From: Ferruginibacter sp.
GTDB taxonomy: Bacteria > Bacteroidota > Bacteroidia > Chitinophagales > Chitinophagaceae
Length of the DNA stretch: 40,290 nucleotides
Direction of reading: 5' to 3'
Assembly (NCBI RefSeq): GCF_028288465.1
Contig: NZ_JAQBNR010000038.1
Location: 1 to 40,290 of the forward strand
The translations under genes were made by a program, and so were the position numbers. This document shows positions 32,723-40,290 of this stretch, one piece after another. A model generated the notes under the pieces. The model was not told where the DNA came from and did not search any database. It saw only the letters and a list, made by a program, of their open reading frames with translations. The first letter of the stretch is position 1. Every line of letters begins with the position of its first letter.

Positions 32723-33781
32723 CTAACATATTCTCGGTAACTGTTCTCCCGGCAGCATGCTCACCACACGACTACCGCCGATACTGCTTTTTAAAATGAC
32801 TTGTTTTGGATGCTGATCAGTTATTTCTCCGATTGTAGTTGCATTTGCTCCGAAAGGTAATTGCTTTAATGCTGTTACAAAATCATCCGCAACATCAACT
32901 GCTACTATAGCTATAAAAATGCCCTCATTGGCCACATACAGCGGGTCAAGGCCTAAAATTTCACAGGCGCTGCTTACACCTTCGTCTACCGGTAATTTAT
33001 TTTGCAGGATGTTTACCCCGGTATTGCTATCCTTTGCGATTTCGTTCAACACAGTTGCAACGCCACCCCTTGTCGGATCTCTTAAAAAATGTATTTGTTG
33101 GCCGAACTGGTCAAGCAACGCAATTACGGTATGATTGAGGTTGGCCGTATCACTGATGATATCACTTTCAAATTCAAGTCCCTGGCGCAAGCTCATAATG
33201 GCCACACCATGCGAAGCAATATTGCCGCTGATAATTATTTTATCGCCCGGTTTAATATTGCTGACATGGATGCTGGCTTCAGGATGTAAAAAACCGATGC
33301 CATTGGTATTGATAAAAATGCCATCCCCTTTTCCTTTCTCTACCACCTTTGTATCACCGGTAACAATATGCACATTGGCATCGCTGGCGGCCTGTTGAAT
33401 GCTGTTGAGAATTTTCCAGAAATCTATCATGGGCAATCCTTCTTCAATGATAAAGGAAAGGGATAAATATTTTGCTGCCGCACCACACATGGCTAAATCA
33501 TTGACTGTTCCGTTAATGGCCAGCTCGCCGATATTTCCACCCGGAAAAAAAATGGGGGATACCACATAACTGTCCGCTGAAAAAGCAATTTTCCCATTCG
33601 CTTCAAACACTGCTCCATCGTGCTTTTCATCCAGCAGGGGGTTGGCCAGTAAAGCAAATACACCGCTGTTTAATAACTGGTGTGTTAATATACCACCGCT
33701 GCCATGTCCGAGTGTGATTACATCAAAATCAAATTTGGGCATCGGGCATTGCAATTCCATTTTTATCTTTTTTTCGGACAC
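32723..33781 (-). CDS. hypE: [NiFe] hydrogenase maturation protein HypE
   Basis: A 352-residue ATP-dependent thiocarbamate dehydratase that makes the cyanide ligands of the [NiFe] centre. It has ITLGHGSGGILTHQL near the N-terminus, the PurM-like ATP-binding motif NDLAMCGA, and the conserved C-terminal PRIC whose Cys accepts the carbamoyl group from HypF. Length and motifs are complete. It is the last gene of hypF-hypC-hypD-hypE on the minus strand. The gap to hypD (99 bp) carries short TTATAAGTT repeats. No hydrogenase subunit genes lie in the window. Confidence 0.95.
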   Translation of the reverse strand: MSEKKIKMELQCPMPKFDFDVITLGHGSGGILTHQLLNSGVFALLANPLLDEKHDGAVFEANGKIAFSADSYVVSPIFFPGGNIGELAINGTVNDLAMCGAAAKYLSLSFIIEEGLPMIDFWKILNSIQQAASDANVHIVTGDTKVVEKGKGDGIFINTNGIGFLHPEASIHVSNIKPGDKIIISGNIASHGVAIMSLRQGLEFESDIISDTANLNHTVIALLDQFGQQIHFLRDPTRGGVATVLNEIAKDSNTGVNILQNKLPVDEGVSSACEILGLDPLYVANEGIFIAIVAVDVADDFVTALKQLPFGANATTIGEITDQHPKQVILKSSIGGSRVVSMLPGEQLPRIC

Positions 33782-33789
33782 TATTTTGG

Positions 33790-33813
33790 GTTATAAGTTG
33801 TAAGTTATAAGTT
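33790..33813. repeat. TTATAAGTT direct/inverted repeat copy upstream of hypE
   Basis: TTATAAGTT occurs twice (33791-33799 and 33805-33813). The 16-mer at 33790-33805 is an inverted copy of 32703-32718, and GTTATAAGTTGT recurs at 35006-35017 between hypD and the hypC remnant. Confidence 0.6.
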
Positions 33814-33880
33814 ATTACTGTGGCCATTCAGCAAACAACATACCTTCTACGATCGTCTCTGAATAGCCCTGAGCTGAGAA

Positions 33881-34981
33881 TCATTGTTCAGCATACTCCG
33901 CTTGTGAAAAATGGAAGTAGGCGGCGCAGGCTCCTTCGCTGCTTACCATCGGTGCGCCCAGCGGATGCAATGGGTTACACTTTTTGCCGAACTGCGGGCA
34001 CTGATGTGGCTTTTTAATTCCCCGCAATATATCGCCGGCAATACATTCCTTACTTTCTGTTGCCGCCTCAATCTGAACGTTGAATTTTTTATTGGCATCA
34101 TACGCCGCAAACTCTTTGCGCAATTCATACCCGCTGAGCGATATCTCACCAATGCCCCGCCACTCCCGGTTGCTCACTTCAAATACATCGGCTATTATTT
34201 TCCTTGCGGAAGGATTACCATTTTCCGGTACCACCCTTGCATATTGATTTTCTAATTTTGCAACCCCATTTTCCAGTTGCTTTACCAGCATTAAAATACC
34301 CTGCAATAAATCCACCGGCTCAAAGCCGGTGACTACCATAGGCAAAGTATATTTTTCTACCAAAGGATAATATTCTTCCAGTCCCATAATGGCACATACA
34401 TGCCCTGCGGCTAAAAATCCCTGCACTACATTGTCTTCATCGCTGATGATGGCCTCCATAGCAGGCGGTACCAATACATGCGATGTGAGTATGGAATAGT
34501 TAGTAATCCCCGCTCTTTGTGCATGAAGTACCGACAATGCATTAGCAGGCGCCGTGGTTTCAAATCCCACTGCAAAAAAAACGACTTCTTTGTCAGGATT
34601 TTGTTCTGCAATTTTAACAGCTTCCAGGGGGGAGTACAAGATGCGGACATCGGCGCCATTGGCTTTTGCTTCCAGCAAACTCTGTTTGCTTCCGGGTACC
34701 CGTATCATATCACCAAAAGAACAGAGGATCACTTTTTTTTCCTCCGCCAGGTACACCGCTTTGTCAATCAGGTTCAATGGTGTTACGCACACCGGGCAGC
34801 CGGGGCCATGCACCATTTGTATGTTTTCAGGCAACAAGGTTAACAAACCGTTCTTCACCAGGCTGTGTGTTTGCCCGCCACAAATTTCCATAATGGTCCA
34901 TTTCTTTGTGAGGATCTTTTTAATTTCGGCCAGGTATTGTTCCGCTACCCCGGCGTCCCTGTATTCTTCTAAATATTTCAT
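33881..34981 (-). CDS. hypD: [NiFe] hydrogenase maturation protein HypD
   Basis: A 366-residue iron-sulfur protein that, together with HypC, carries the Fe(CN)2CO group during [NiFe] centre assembly. Family motifs are complete: [40 protein letters not shown], and the C-terminal cysteine set in [13 protein letters not shown] ... [12 protein letters not shown] ... [10 protein letters not shown] that binds the [4Fe-4S] cluster. The start ATG at 34979-34981 gives MKYLEEYRD, a normal N-terminus. It lies between the intact hypE and the damaged hypC. Confidence 0.95.
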   Translation of the reverse strand: MKYLEEYRDAGVAEQYLAEIKKILTKKWTIMEICGGQTHSLVKNGLLTLLPENIQMVHGPGCPVCVTPLNLIDKAVYLAEEKKVILCSFGDMIRVPGSKQSLLEAKANGADVRILYSPLEAVKIAEQNPDKEVVFFAVGFETTAPANALSVLHAQRAGITNYSILTSHVLVPPAMEAIISDEDNVVQGFLAAGHVCAIMGLEEYYPLVEKYTLPMVVTGFEPVDLLQGILMLVKQLENGVAKLENQYARVVPENGNPSARKIIADVFEVSNREWRGIGEISLSGYELRKEFAAYDANKKFNVQIEAATESKECIAGDILRGIKKPHQCPQFGKKCNPLHPLGAPMVSSEGACAAYFHFSQAEYAEQ

Positions 34982-35070
34982 GGCGTGTTATTATGAGTTG
35001 TTCGTGTTATAAGTTGTCGAAGCGAAATAAAGTAATGCGGGCTCTGAATTGCATGTAAAAAGATTCGTAG

Positions 35071-35236
35071 TTAGTTGCTTCTGTCTACCTGCGTGTGCTC
35101 AATCAGTTCATCAATTTCGCCGTTCTCTTTCAGGTATTACCTCTTTTACAATAGCTCCAAATACAACTTTGGCCATACGCACAGTATCGTTATATTGTAA
35201 TTCTATGGCCTTAATTTTTGGAATTGCTAAGCACAT
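35071..35236 (-). pseudogene. hypC: hypC remnant with internal deletion and frame change
   Basis: The ATG at 35236 opens MCLAIPKIKAIELQYNDTVR, MAKVVFGAIVKEV, a HypC N-terminus (essential Cys2, though the canonical MCLAIPGK lacks its Gly). After Val33 the frame runs into a stop at 35111. In another frame the sequence continues as YLKENGEIDELIEHTQVDRS to a TAA at 35071, which resembles the HypC C-terminal helix. The central part (about 35 residues, the V-GDYVLVHVGFAI barrel strands) is missing. So two ends of hypC are joined by a deletion. HypC normally has 75-95 residues and is the chaperone partner of HypD. Confidence 0.8.
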
Positions 35237-35285
35237 AGTTGAAGTGTTATCAGTTTAAAAATATTTTTTTAACTGCATTTTATTG

Positions 35286-37613
35286 TTAAGGAAGTTGATT
35301 GTTGTCTATGTTGTTTTCATAATACACCAGCTGTCCAAAGGAAATATTCTCATCATTTGGTGAGAGGTTTTTATGAAAAAATAACTGGTAATCATTAGCG
35401 AGACTAATCTTGCACAAATCTACCAACACTGCATTTTGAAAAACGCCACCACTGCAGGCAATCTTTTTTACATCCAGGTACCCGGCGATAATGCGCACCA
35501 GGTGCACCAACGAATAATGGAATTTTGCTGCAATAAAATCAACCGTCAATCCTTTTTTTATATCCATCACGATATTGCTCATAAGTATTCCGGTTGGTAT
35601 GTGGTTATAATAAGCGCCATCCATAAAATAACTCTGGTTAAAATCCCAACCGTTCTGTTCAAAATAGGATGCTGCTTTTTCTTCCAGTAACATAGCTGCC
35701 TCTCCCTCATAAGTTTGCTTGTCTGCAAGGTTAAGTAAAGAAGCCACCGCATCAAACAGGCGGCCAGCACTCGAGCAATTGAGCAGTTTATCCTGCTGTA
35801 ATATTTTTTGATAGATACTCCATTCCTGTTCTGTGAATTTATTTTTCAGCAGGTCTTCTGCCACCCGCGATTCATGACATACGGCCAGTGCGGAAAGCCT
35901 CGGTTCTCTTGCCATTTTATCGCCCGCAATCACCGGAAAATAATCGAAGTAATAGCACCGCTGGATACTTTCATTATGATATTTAAAAAATTCTCCTCCC
36001 CATACCTGTCCGTCATCTCCCAATCCCACACCATCCCATATTACACCCATTACCGGCGTTTCAGTTTTGAGTAAATTATTTTCTGCCAGCACGGCCGCAA
36101 AATGTGCTTTGTGGTGTTGCACCATTACAAAAGGTAACTGTTTTTCTTCAGATAACTGCCTGGCAAAATGGTGTGAAAAATACCCGGGGTGCTTGTCTGT
36201 AATTACCACACCAGCCGATGTACTAAATAACGAAAAATAGTAATGAACCGTTTTTTCAAAACTTTGCTGCGCCTCATAAGTATCTGTATTACCCAGGTAT
36301 TGACTAATGTACACATTGCCCTGTTGCGCCAGGCAAAAACTGCTTTTTAGCAAGGCTCCTGTTGACAATATCACGCTGCCTTTATTCGAGGCATAATCAA
36401 AAAAGGATGGCGCAAGTCCTCTTGAACGCCGGTGAATAATTTTCGTATTTGTCTTTTCTGTTAACTGCATAACCGAATCATCCTGTGGTATAACAATAGC
36501 ACGGTTGTGCATTACAATCAAATCTGCAATGGCGGAAAATTCTTTTAATGCAATGTCATCATCAAAAACAATTGCAGCTTCGCTGATATTACCGCTCGTG
36601 GCAATAACAGGCTTTTCAAAACCAGTTAATATCAGTTCAAATAAAGGTGCATAGGGCAGCATCACACCCAGCTTTGACAATCCAGGTGCAATCTCTTCCA
36701 TGCATACTCTTTGAGCAGCTTGCTGACTTGCTTTTAGCAGCACAATGGGTGCTGAGGCTGATTGAAGCAATTGCGTTCTTGCCTCATCCAAAATAAAATC
36801 TTCCGCCACCATGTTGATTGAAGGATACATCAGCGCAAATGGTTTTGAAGGACGGTGTTTTCTTTGCCGGAGTAAGGCGATGGTATTTTTATTGCCCGCA
36901 TCGCACAAAAATAAATAACCACCGATGCCTTTAACCGCAACAATTTTCCCATCATCAAGGCTTTCAACCACCCGGCGAATAATATATTCCGTGGTGCTGC
37001 TCAGCTCTTTATTTTCATTATTAAATAATTTGATTCCAACACCGCAGGCTGCGCAGGAGTTGGTTTGTGAATAATATCTTCTGTCTGCAGGATTATTGTA
37101 TTCCTGCTTACATACAGCACACATGCCGAAAGATTCCATGCTCGTATTGATCCTGTCGTAAGGCAGGGCTTTTATGACGGAATACCTGGGCCCGCATTGC
37201 GTACAGGTGATAAAAGGATATTGATAGCGGTAATCCGTGGCGTTGTGCAACTCATCTCTGCAATCATTGCACATTGCATAATCTGGTGTAAGCATCAAAG
37301 TTGAGGGGCCGGCGATTTTACTGTCCTGTATATGAAAGGCATCAAATTGCCGCCATGAAACCGGATACATGCTGTGTTGCTGAATAAACGACAACGGAGG
37401 TGGCGCAGCAATGACCTGATTGTAAAATTCAGCCGCTGTTGCTGAAGATCCGTTGATTTCAATGTGCACGCCATCTGAGCTGTTATTTACCCAGCCATTT
37501 AAATTCATTGCTGTTGCCAGCTGCCACACAAAGGGCCGGAAACCTACTCCCTGTACGAGCCCTGTGATATGAATATGATAAGTTTGCAACTGGTTATTTG
37601 TAAAGATGGACAA
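35286..37613 (-). CDS. hypF: [NiFe] hydrogenase maturation carbamoyltransferase HypF
   Basis: A 775-residue protein that makes carbamoyl-AMP from carbamoyl phosphate and transfers the carbamoyl group to HypE. Domains in order: acylphosphatase (about 10-100, GLVQGVGFRPFVWQLA), two HypF zinc fingers (about 110-190, MCNDCRDEL, TCTQCGPRYS, MCAVCKQEY, SCAACGVGI), a YrdC-like nucleotide-binding domain (about 200-385, KGIGGYLFLCDA, RQRKHRPSKPFALM) and a Kae1-like carbamoyltransferase domain (about 400-770, VQHHKAHFAAVLAE, GVIWDGVGLGDDG, CSGGVFQNAVLV). All are intact. First large gene of the hyp operon. Confidence 0.95.
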   Translation of the reverse strand: MSIFTNNQLQTYHIHITGLVQGVGFRPFVWQLATAMNLNGWVNNSSDGVHIEINGSSATAAEFYNQVIAAPPPLSFIQQHSMYPVSWRQFDAFHIQDSKIAGPSTLMLTPDYAMCNDCRDELHNATDYRYQYPFITCTQCGPRYSVIKALPYDRINTSMESFGMCAVCKQEYNNPADRRYYSQTNSCAACGVGIKLFNNENKELSSTTEYIIRRVVESLDDGKIVAVKGIGGYLFLCDAGNKNTIALLRQRKHRPSKPFALMYPSINMVAEDFILDEARTQLLQSASAPIVLLKASQQAAQRVCMEEIAPGLSKLGVMLPYAPLFELILTGFEKPVIATSGNISEAAIVFDDDIALKEFSAIADLIVMHNRAIVIPQDDSVMQLTEKTNTKIIHRRSRGLAPSFFDYASNKGSVILSTGALLKSSFCLAQQGNVYISQYLGNTDTYEAQQSFEKTVHYYFSLFSTSAGVVITDKHPGYFSHHFARQLSEEKQLPFVMVQHHKAHFAAVLAENNLLKTETPVMGVIWDGVGLGDDGQVWGGEFFKYHNESIQRCYYFDYFPVIAGDKMAREPRLSALAVCHESRVAEDLLKNKFTEQEWSIYQKILQQDKLLNCSSAGRLFDAVASLLNLADKQTYEGEAAMLLEEKAASYFEQNGWDFNQSYFMDGAYYNHIPTGILMSNIVMDIKKGLTVDFIAAKFHYSLVHLVRIIAGYLDVKKIACSGGVFQNAVLVDLCKISLANDYQLFFHKNLSPNDENISFGQLVYYENNIDNNQLP

Positions 37614-37755
37614 TATCGTTCCTGACAGGTTTCAGCTTAGGTACAAAATTAACCGCTTTCAGCAAACTGGCGGCAACCATTTCAAATTGAAAGATGGGGC
37701 TTGAATTGCTGGCAGACAAATGCAGTAGCACATTCCTGGCAACGGATTGAAACAT
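37594..37755 (-). CDS. Possible small protein upstream of hypF
   Basis: An open frame of 53 residues (MFQSVARNVLLHLSASNSSP ... ending HLYK) that starts at ATG 37755 and overlaps the hypF start by 20 bp. No family is recognised and no membrane or signal features are seen. The overlap could mean translational coupling with hypF, or the frame may be chance sequence in the leader between divergent promoters. Confidence 0.25.
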   Translation of the reverse strand: MFQSVARNVLLHLSASNSSPIFQFEMVAASLLKAVNFVPKLKPVRNDIVHLYK

Positions 37756-37761
37756 TTTTTT

Positions 37762-37769
37762 TATATTTG
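37762..37769 (+). promoter_or_regulatory. -7 promoter element abutting a TTG start
   Basis: TATATTTG matches TAnnTTTG at every fixed base. The proposed start codon TTG lies only 5 bp downstream (37774), so the transcript would be nearly leaderless. Confidence 0.55.
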
Positions 37770-37773
37770 TGCA

Positions 37774-38160
37774 TTGAAAAAAGCATCCGCCATACTATTT
37801 CTTAGCATTTACCTGCTCTCTACCACGGCAGCAAAGCAATTGATGAAGCTGCCGGTAATGTTTCAGCATTTCAGTGAACACCAGCAAACAAACAATCCTG
37901 TTTCCTTTGCAAGTTTTTTAGCTACACACTATTTACACAGCAGCCCGAAAGACAAAGACTACGAGAGAGACCAGCAGCTTCCATTTAAAACATCGGGTGA
38001 TTGCATATCCTGTATCGCTATTGCATTTGTATCTTTTATAACACCGATAACGATTAGCAAACCAGCAGAAATCCTGGAAAAGAAAAATTATATTGTTTTA
38101 AACCAGGTCATCAGTTCAACTTACCTCGCCAGCATCTGGCAACCGCCCAAAAGCTGTTAG
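37774..38160 (+). CDS. Small exported protein preceding a heavy-metal RND pump
   Basis: A 128-residue protein beginning, from the TTG at 37774, with KKASAILFLSIYLLSTTAAK, a signal peptide or N-terminal anchor. The frame is open a little further upstream (to a TTG at 37747) but that would place coding sequence across the -7 box. The mature part has LPVMFQHFSEHQQTN, FASFLATHYLHSS, SGDCISCIAIAFVSFITPI with a CxxC pair and a C-terminal WQPPKSC. Conserved small proteins of this style often stand directly before CusA/CzcA-type pumps in Bacteroidota; function is not known. The four cysteines and the His residues could bind metal. Confidence 0.7.
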   Translation: MKKASAILFLSIYLLSTTAAKQLMKLPVMFQHFSEHQQTNNPVSFASFLATHYLHSSPKDKDYERDQQLPFKTSGDCISCIAIAFVSFITPITISKPAEILEKKNYIVLNQVISSTYLASIWQPPKSC

Positions 38161-38260
38161 TTTCTTATTTTGTACTTACGCCAAAGAACATCTCTTTGCG
38201 TGATCCGGCTATTGATAAACATCATTGGCTGATGCCTTCATTTTATTAAATACGTCAATT

Positions 38261-40290
38261 ATGCTAAATGCGATAATTGGGTTTGCCATTAAAAACAAAC
38301 TCATTGTGGGGCTTTTTATGATAGCCCTGATAGGATATGGCAGCTACGAGTTTACCAGGCTGCCAATTGATGCGGTACCCGACATTACAAATAACCAGGT
38401 GCAGGTAATTACCATTGCACCTTCTTTTGGTGCAACCGATATAGAACGCCTGGTTACCTTCCCGATAGAACAGGCTAATAACAATATTTCCGGCTTAAAA
38501 GAAATCAGGAGTTTTTCCCGCTTTGGGTTATCTCTTGTTACCATTGTTTTTGATGACGCCACGGATGTGTACTGGGCCCGGCAGCAGGTAGCGGAACGAC
38601 TGCAAAAAGTACAGTCGCAAATACCTGCAGGCATTGGTGTACCCGAGTTGGGACCAGTAAGTACAGGCCTTGGAGAGATCTATCAGTATGTTGTACGGCC
38701 AAAAGATGGCTATGAAAGTAAGTTTAATGAGACAGATTTACGCACCATACAGGACTGGATCGTTCGCCGCCAGTTACTTGGCGTGAAAGGCGTGGCGGAA
38801 GTGAGCAGTTTTGGCGGCAAACTAAAGCAATATTCCATTGAAGTAGATCCGAATAAATTATTATCATACAATATCACCATTACCGATGTATTTCATGCCC
38901 TTGAAAACAACAATCAAAATACTGGTGGCGCTTACATCGAGAAAGGTCCAACTGTGTTGTTTATACGCAGTGAAGGTTTGATCGGAAGCATGGATGACAT
39001 AAAAAATATTTCCATCAAAAGAACCAGTGGCGGAGCGCCTTTATTTATCCGGGATGTAGCAGATATAAAAATTGGCCATGCAACCAGGTATGGCGCTATG
39101 TGTTACAATGACAAAGGCGAAGTGGCGGGTGCGGTAGTGATGATGCTGAAGGGCGCTAACAGCAGCGACGTAATTAAAAATGTAAAGGAGCGCATTGCAC
39201 AGGTGCAAAAATCATTGCCCGAAGGCGTGGTAATAGAGCCCTTTCTCGACCGCACTAAAATGGTAGACAATGCCATCAGTACGGTGGAAAGAAACCTGGC
39301 GGAAGGCGCCCTGATCGTAATATTTGTACTGGTATTTTTTCTTGGTAATTTCCGGGCCGGTTTTCTGGTGGCATCGGTGATACCACTCGCCATGTTGTTT
39401 GCTGTTATTATGATGAATCTCTTTGGAGTAAGCGGCAACCTGATGAGTCTGGGCGCTTTGGATTTTGGGTTGATTGTAGACGGAGCGGTAATTATTGTGG
39501 AAGCCGTTATGCACCAGCTTACGCACAGCAAAAAATTTACCGGTATTCAAAAGCTATCGCAGCCGCAAATGGATGAAGAGGTGAACTACTCTGCCAGTAA
39601 AATGATGAACAGCGCCGTATTTGGTCAAATAATTATCCTGGTTGTTTACCTGCCCATATTCACCCTGCAGGGCATTGAAGGGAAGATGTTTAAACCCATG
39701 GCGCAAACGGTAGCTTTTGCCTTGCTTGGTGCATTTATTTTATCACTCACATATGTACCCATGATGAGTGCTTTGTTCCTGAGTAAAAAAGTAAAACATA
39801 CGCCTAACTTTTCTGATAAATTAATGCTGAAGGTGGAAAGGCTTTACCAGGCCACCTTAAACAAAGTAGTGAGTTTTCCCAAAACGGTGCTGACTTCAGT
39901 AATTGCACTTTTCATCGTGTCCGTAATGGTTCTACTCTCGCTTGGCGGCGAGTTTATTCCCTCGCTGGAAGAAGGTGATTTCGCAGTAGACACGAGGGTG
40001 CTGACAGGTAGTTCTTTAAACACTACCATCACCAATACCCAACAGGCGGCGCATATATTAAAAACACAGTTTCCGGAAGTAGAAAAAGTAGTCACCAAAA
40101 TTGGCAGTGGTGAGGTACCTACCGACCCGATGCCGATGGAGGCGAGTGACATGATGGTGATACTAAAACCGAAAGACAAATGGACCAGTGCTAAAACATT
40201 CAATGAACTGGCCGAAAAAATGGGCAAAGCTTTGGAAGCTGTACCCGGCGTTACGGCTGGTTTTCAGTTTCCCGTACAAATGCGTTTTAA
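38261..40290 (+). CDS. Heavy-metal RND efflux permease (CusA/CzcA family), 3' end missing
   Basis: Starts at ATG 38261 and stays open to the end of the window (676 codons and two bases; the family has about 1030-1450 residues), so it is cut by the window edge. The start MLNAIIGFAIKNKLIVGLFM followed by FTRLPIDAVPDITNNQVQV is the CzcA/CusA hallmark. The first periplasmic loop has FSRFGLSLVTIVF and VPELGPVSTGLGEIYQYV, and TM4 has LGALDFGLIVDGAVIIVEA, with the proton-relay Asp of heavy-metal pumps. GGEFIPSLEEGDFAVDTRV and KVVTKIGSGEVPTDPMPMEA follow in the second half. Expected substrates are Cu(I)/Ag(I) or Co/Zn/Cd. It lies 100 bp after the small exported protein. Confidence 0.93.
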   Translation, partial: MLNAIIGFAIKNKLIVGLFMIALIGYGSYEFTRLPIDAVPDITNNQVQVITIAPSFGATDIERLVTFPIEQANNNISGLKEIRSFSRFGLSLVTIVFDDATDVYWARQQVAERLQKVQSQIPAGIGVPELGPVSTGLGEIYQYVVRPKDGYESKFNETDLRTIQDWIVRRQLLGVKGVAEVSSFGGKLKQYSIEVDPNKLLSYNITITDVFHALENNNQNTGGAYIEKGPTVLFIRSEGLIGSMDDIKNISIKRTSGGAPLFIRDVADIKIGHATRYGAMCYNDKGEVAGAVVMMLKGANSSDVIKNVKERIAQVQKSLPEGVVIEPFLDRTKMVDNAISTVERNLAEGALIVIFVLVFFLGNFRAGFLVASVIPLAMLFAVIMMNLFGVSGNLMSLGALDFGLIVDGAVIIVEAVMHQLTHSKKFTGIQKLSQPQMDEEVNYSASKMMNSAVFGQIIILVVYLPIFTLQGIEGKMFKPMAQTVAFALLGAFILSLTYVPMMSALFLSKKVKHTPNFSDKLMLKVERLYQATLNKVVSFPKTVLTSVIALFIVSVMVLLSLGGEFIPSLEEGDFAVDTRVLTGSSLNTTITNTQQAAHILKTQFPEVEKVVTKIGSGEVPTDPMPMEASDMMVILKPKDKWTSAKTFNELAEKMGKALEAVPGVTAGFQFPVQMRF

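Noticed and set aside
32723..37613. Complete [NiFe] hydrogenase locus
   Set aside because: Only maturation genes hypF, hypC (broken), hypD and hypE are present; no large or small subunit, hypA or hypB is in the window.
38182..38198. CAAAGA ... TCTTTG inverted repeat as a terminator or operator
   Set aside because: Arms are only six AT-rich bases; the right arm overlaps a plausible -7 box (TCTCTTTG), and no further support was seen.
40280..40290. Stop codon at the end of the CusA/CzcA-type gene
   Set aside because: The final TTTTAA is not in frame as TAA; the reading frame gives ATG CGT TTT AA and runs on beyond the window.

Overview
The window looks like chromosomal DNA of a Bacteroidota bacterium, most likely of the Chitinophagaceae type. 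The signs are the -7 promoter elements of the TAnnTTTG kind in front of many genes, a large secreted protein with a type IX secretion C-terminal sorting domain, DUF4294, DUF983 and DUF6132 proteins, NosF/NosY-like ABC genes, and the absence of purine-rich ribosome binding sites. No rRNA, tRNA, CRISPR array or intact insertion sequence was seen.

Layout. 1-2.6 kb: the tail of a probable nitrous-oxide (nos) cluster (ABC ATPase, ABC permease), then a hemerythrin-like protein and a group III truncated hemoglobin. 2.6-5.3 kb, minus strand: a fasciclin lipoprotein, and a glycosylasparaginase-cutC pair. 5.4-7.3 kb: an alkylation-damage operon in which the Ada functions are split over separate polypeptides and followed by AlkB. 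7.5-13 kb: a PEBP-family protein, a T9SS-secreted protein, a decayed HxlR regulator, an alpha/beta hydrolase lacking its nucleophile serine, and a DUF4294 protein.

13-31 kb is the main attraction: a sulfide/persulfide island. It encodes a TauE/SafE permease, a persulfide-dioxygenase-like MBL-rhodanese fusion, DUF983, a rhodanese with a Cys-rich tail, a CoA-disulfide-reductase/rhodanese fusion, a sulfide:quinone-oxidoreductase-like flavoprotein, TusE/DsrC-like and DsrE2-like sulfur carriers, two small Cys-containing membrane proteins, another rhodanese, a five-gene RND efflux operon, a secreted DsrE-like protein and a Crp/Fnr-family regulator with a cysteine cluster. Eight promoters in this island, on both strands, each carry a Crp/Fnr-type palindrome (GTAAC-N4-GTTAC and variants) exactly 22 bp upstream of a -7 box. 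I read this as one regulon activated from about -42 by the Crp/Fnr protein encoded at its end. This is the best candidate for an undescribed system here.

31-38 kb: a sugar-porter MFS gene with an in-frame TAG, then hypF-hypC-hypD-hypE for [NiFe] hydrogenase maturation, in which hypC has lost its centre. 37.7-40.3 kb: a small exported protein and a CusA/CzcA-type heavy-metal RND pump that runs off the end.

At least six genes are interrupted (HxlR, DUF983, a SAM methyltransferase, an ICMT-like methyltransferase, the MFS transporter, hypC). Some look truly decayed; single-base cases could be assembly errors.
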